From Streptomyces halstedii (GTDB taxonomy: Bacteria > Actinomycetota > Actinomycetes > Streptomycetales > Streptomycetaceae), in NCBI GenBank assembly GCA_000720535.1, contig JOAZ01000001.1, forward strand, positions 248,001-312,000: a DNA stretch of 64,000 nucleotides, written 5' to 3'. Shown one piece after another: positions 62,783 to 64,000 of this stretch. Under the pieces are notes generated by a model. That model saw only the letters and a list, made by a program, of their open reading frames with translations. It was not told the DNA's origin and made no database searches. The position numbers and the translations under genes are program-made. Within the stretch, counting starts at the first letter, position 1, and each line of letters begins with the position of its first letter.

Positions 62783-64000
62783 GGGATGCACCCCCTGGCC
62801 CGGGGAACGCGCGCGGCGCTACCGGGAGGCGGGCCACTGGCGGGGCGAGAACCTCGCGGACCTGCTGTCCACCACCGCCGCGGCGCACGCCGACCGCACC
62901 GCGCTCGTGCTCGGAGGGCGCCGTCTCACCTTCGCCGAGCTCGACCGGCGGGTGGCCAGGACGGCCGCCGGGTTCGTGGAGCGGGGCATCGCGGCGGGGG
63001 ACCGGGTCGTCGTACAGCTGCCGAACGTGCCCGAGTTCGTCATCGTCTGCTTCGCCCTGTTCCGCATGGGCGCCAAGCCGGTGTTCTCGCTGGTCTCCCA
63101 CCGGGCCAACGAGATCCGGCACCTGTGCGGGATCTCCGGCGCCGTGGCCTACGTGGTGCCGGGCGAGTACCAGGGCTTCGACCACACGCGGCTGGCCCTG
63201 GACCTGGTGGAGGAGTACGCCGCCCTGCGGAAGGTCTTCGTCCTCGACGGGCGGGCCGTCGCCGGGGCCGCCGCCGCCCCGGCGGGGGTGCTCGTCGCGC
63301 TGGACGACGTGGACGCCGAACCGCTGCCGCTGCCCGCGCCCGACCCGTCCGACGTCGCGTTCTTCCTGCTGTCCGGGGGCACCACGGCGCTGCCCAAGCT
63401 GATCCCCAGGACCCACGACGACTACGCCTACCAGGTCAGGGCGGCCGCCGCCCTGCTCGAACTGGACCAGGACGCCGTCTACCTGGCGGTGCTCCCGGCG
63501 GAGTTCAACTTCACCTGGGGGTGCCCCGGTGTGGTGGGGACCCTGCTCTCCGGCGGCACCGTGGTCCTGGCGGACGCGCCCATCGCCGACGAGTGCTTCG
63601 AGACCGTGGAGCGCGAGGGCGTCACCTTCACCTCGCTGGTGCCGACCCTGGCCCAGCTGTGGGTGGAGGCGGCCGAGTGGAGCGAGGCCGACCTGTCGAG
63701 CCTGCGGCTCGTCCAGATCGGCGGCGCCCGGACGCACGGCTCGCTCGCCGAACGGATCGGCCCCGTCCTGGGCTGCCGGCTGCAACAGGTCTTCGGGATG
63801 GCGGAGGGCCTGCTCACCCTCTCCCGGCCCACCGACTCCGAGGAGCGGGTCCTGGCCACCCAGGGCCGGCCGCTCTCGCCCGACGACGAGGTGCGGATCG
63901 TCGGCCCCGGCGGTGACGACCTGCCGCCGGGCGGTACCGGCGAACTCCTGACCCGGGGCCCCTACACCCTCCAGGGCTACTACAAGGCGCCGGAACACAA
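62775..64000 (+). CDS. salicyl-AMP ligase, second copy, cut by window end
   Basis: About 408 codons are present and the frame runs off the right edge. It starts MLEGCTPWPG, overlapping the KAS III-like gene by 8 bases. Aryl-acid ligase motifs: LLSGGTTALPKLIPRTH, LPAEFNFTWGCPG, FGMAEGL and TRGPYTLQGYY. It should activate salicylate or a related aryl acid. In the segment after the loop it has AEFNFTWGCPG where the other ligase has GHNFALACPG, so the partner or substrate may differ. The C-terminal domain lies outside the window. Confidence 0.9.
   Translation, partial: MLEGCTPWPGERARRYREAGHWRGENLADLLSTTAAAHADRTALVLGGRRLTFAELDRRVARTAAGFVERGIAAGDRVVVQLPNVPEFVIVCFALFRMGAKPVFSLVSHRANEIRHLCGISGAVAYVVPGEYQGFDHTRLALDLVEEYAALRKVFVLDGRAVAGAAAAPAGVLVALDDVDAEPLPLPAPDPSDVAFFLLSGGTTALPKLIPRTHDDYAYQVRAAAALLELDQDAVYLAVLPAEFNFTWGCPGVVGTLLSGGTVVLADAPIADECFETVEREGVTFTSLVPTLAQLWVEAAEWSEADLSSLRLVQIGGARTHGSLAERIGPVLGCRLQQVFGMAEGLLTLSRPTDSEERVLATQGRPLSPDDEVRIVGPGGDDLPPGGTGELLTRGPYTLQGYYKAPEH

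Noticed and set aside
1-64000. IdeR/DmdR-type iron box (TTAGGTTAGGCT-like) before siderophore genes
   Set aside because: I looked for it in the intergenic regions and found no convincing match. Iron control may be indirect or lie left of the window.
1-64000. CRISPR arrays, tRNA genes, insertion sequences, attachment sites
   Set aside because: None supported. Repeats seen are short, few and local, and no transposase or integrase is encoded.

Overview
The window is very GC-rich. It carries SARP-type activators, several TetR-type repressors, a few rare TTA (bldA-type) leucine codons, and tightly packed operons with overlapping start and stop codons. All of this points to Streptomyces or a close actinobacterial relative. 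Nearly every gene looks like specialised metabolism. No tRNA, rRNA, CRISPR array, transposase or integrase was seen.

Layout. (a) 0-4.4 kb: a heterodimeric ABC exporter-fold transporter pair of the YbtP/YbtQ type and a type II thioesterase. (b) 5-16.7 kb: an acyl-activation module with asparagine synthetase, SCP-type thiolase and acyl-CoA ligase on the plus strand. Opposite them on the minus strand are two KAS III-type enzymes, an esterase-like hydrolase, a crotonyl-CoA carboxylase/reductase and a fatty-acyl-AMP ligase. (c) 18-36.6 kb: a pyochelin-type NRPS line. NRPS1 is ArCP-Cy-A(degenerate MT insert)-PCP. NRPS2 is docking-Cy-A(MT)-PCP-TE. With them are a salicyl-AMP ligase, a saccharopine-dehydrogenase-like reductase, an SDR, a TetR and a SARP. 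(d) 37.2-50.6 kb: an atypical LuxR-family regulator, then an operon of about 11 genes. It encodes a transglutaminase-like protein, an AurF-type diiron oxygenase, three carrier proteins, a class II aaRS-like amino acid:carrier protein ligase, a nitronate-monooxygenase-like flavoprotein, an alpha/beta hydrolase, a PPTase, an aminotransferase/acyl-ACP-reductase fusion and a second FAAL. An APC permease follows. (e) 50.6-59.2 kb: TetR/MFS pair, methyltransferase, Lrp-type regulator, second MFS and second SARP. (f) 60.4-64 kb: salicylate synthase, a KAS III-like enzyme and a second salicyl-AMP ligase cut by the window edge.

How it may work. Salicylate from (f) would be adenylated, loaded on NRPS1, and condensed and cyclised with two cysteines. 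The reductase and the NRPS2 methyltransferase would give an N-methylthiazolidine, and the terminal TE, which has Cys instead of Ser as nucleophile, would release the product. The ABC pair would move the siderophore or its iron complex. The operon in (d) reads as a separate pathway. A FAAL-activated fatty acid is loaded on an ACP, reduced to the aldehyde and transaminated to an alkylamine by one fused protein, then N-oxygenated by the diiron enzyme. An amino acid is activated on its own carrier protein by the aaRS-like ligase. The transglutaminase-like C-H-D protein is a plausible enzyme to join the two halves. This logic resembles azoxy and hydrazide pathways such as valanimycin, but without tRNA. 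It is the best candidate for an undescribed system in the window. The link between genes and products is inference throughout.
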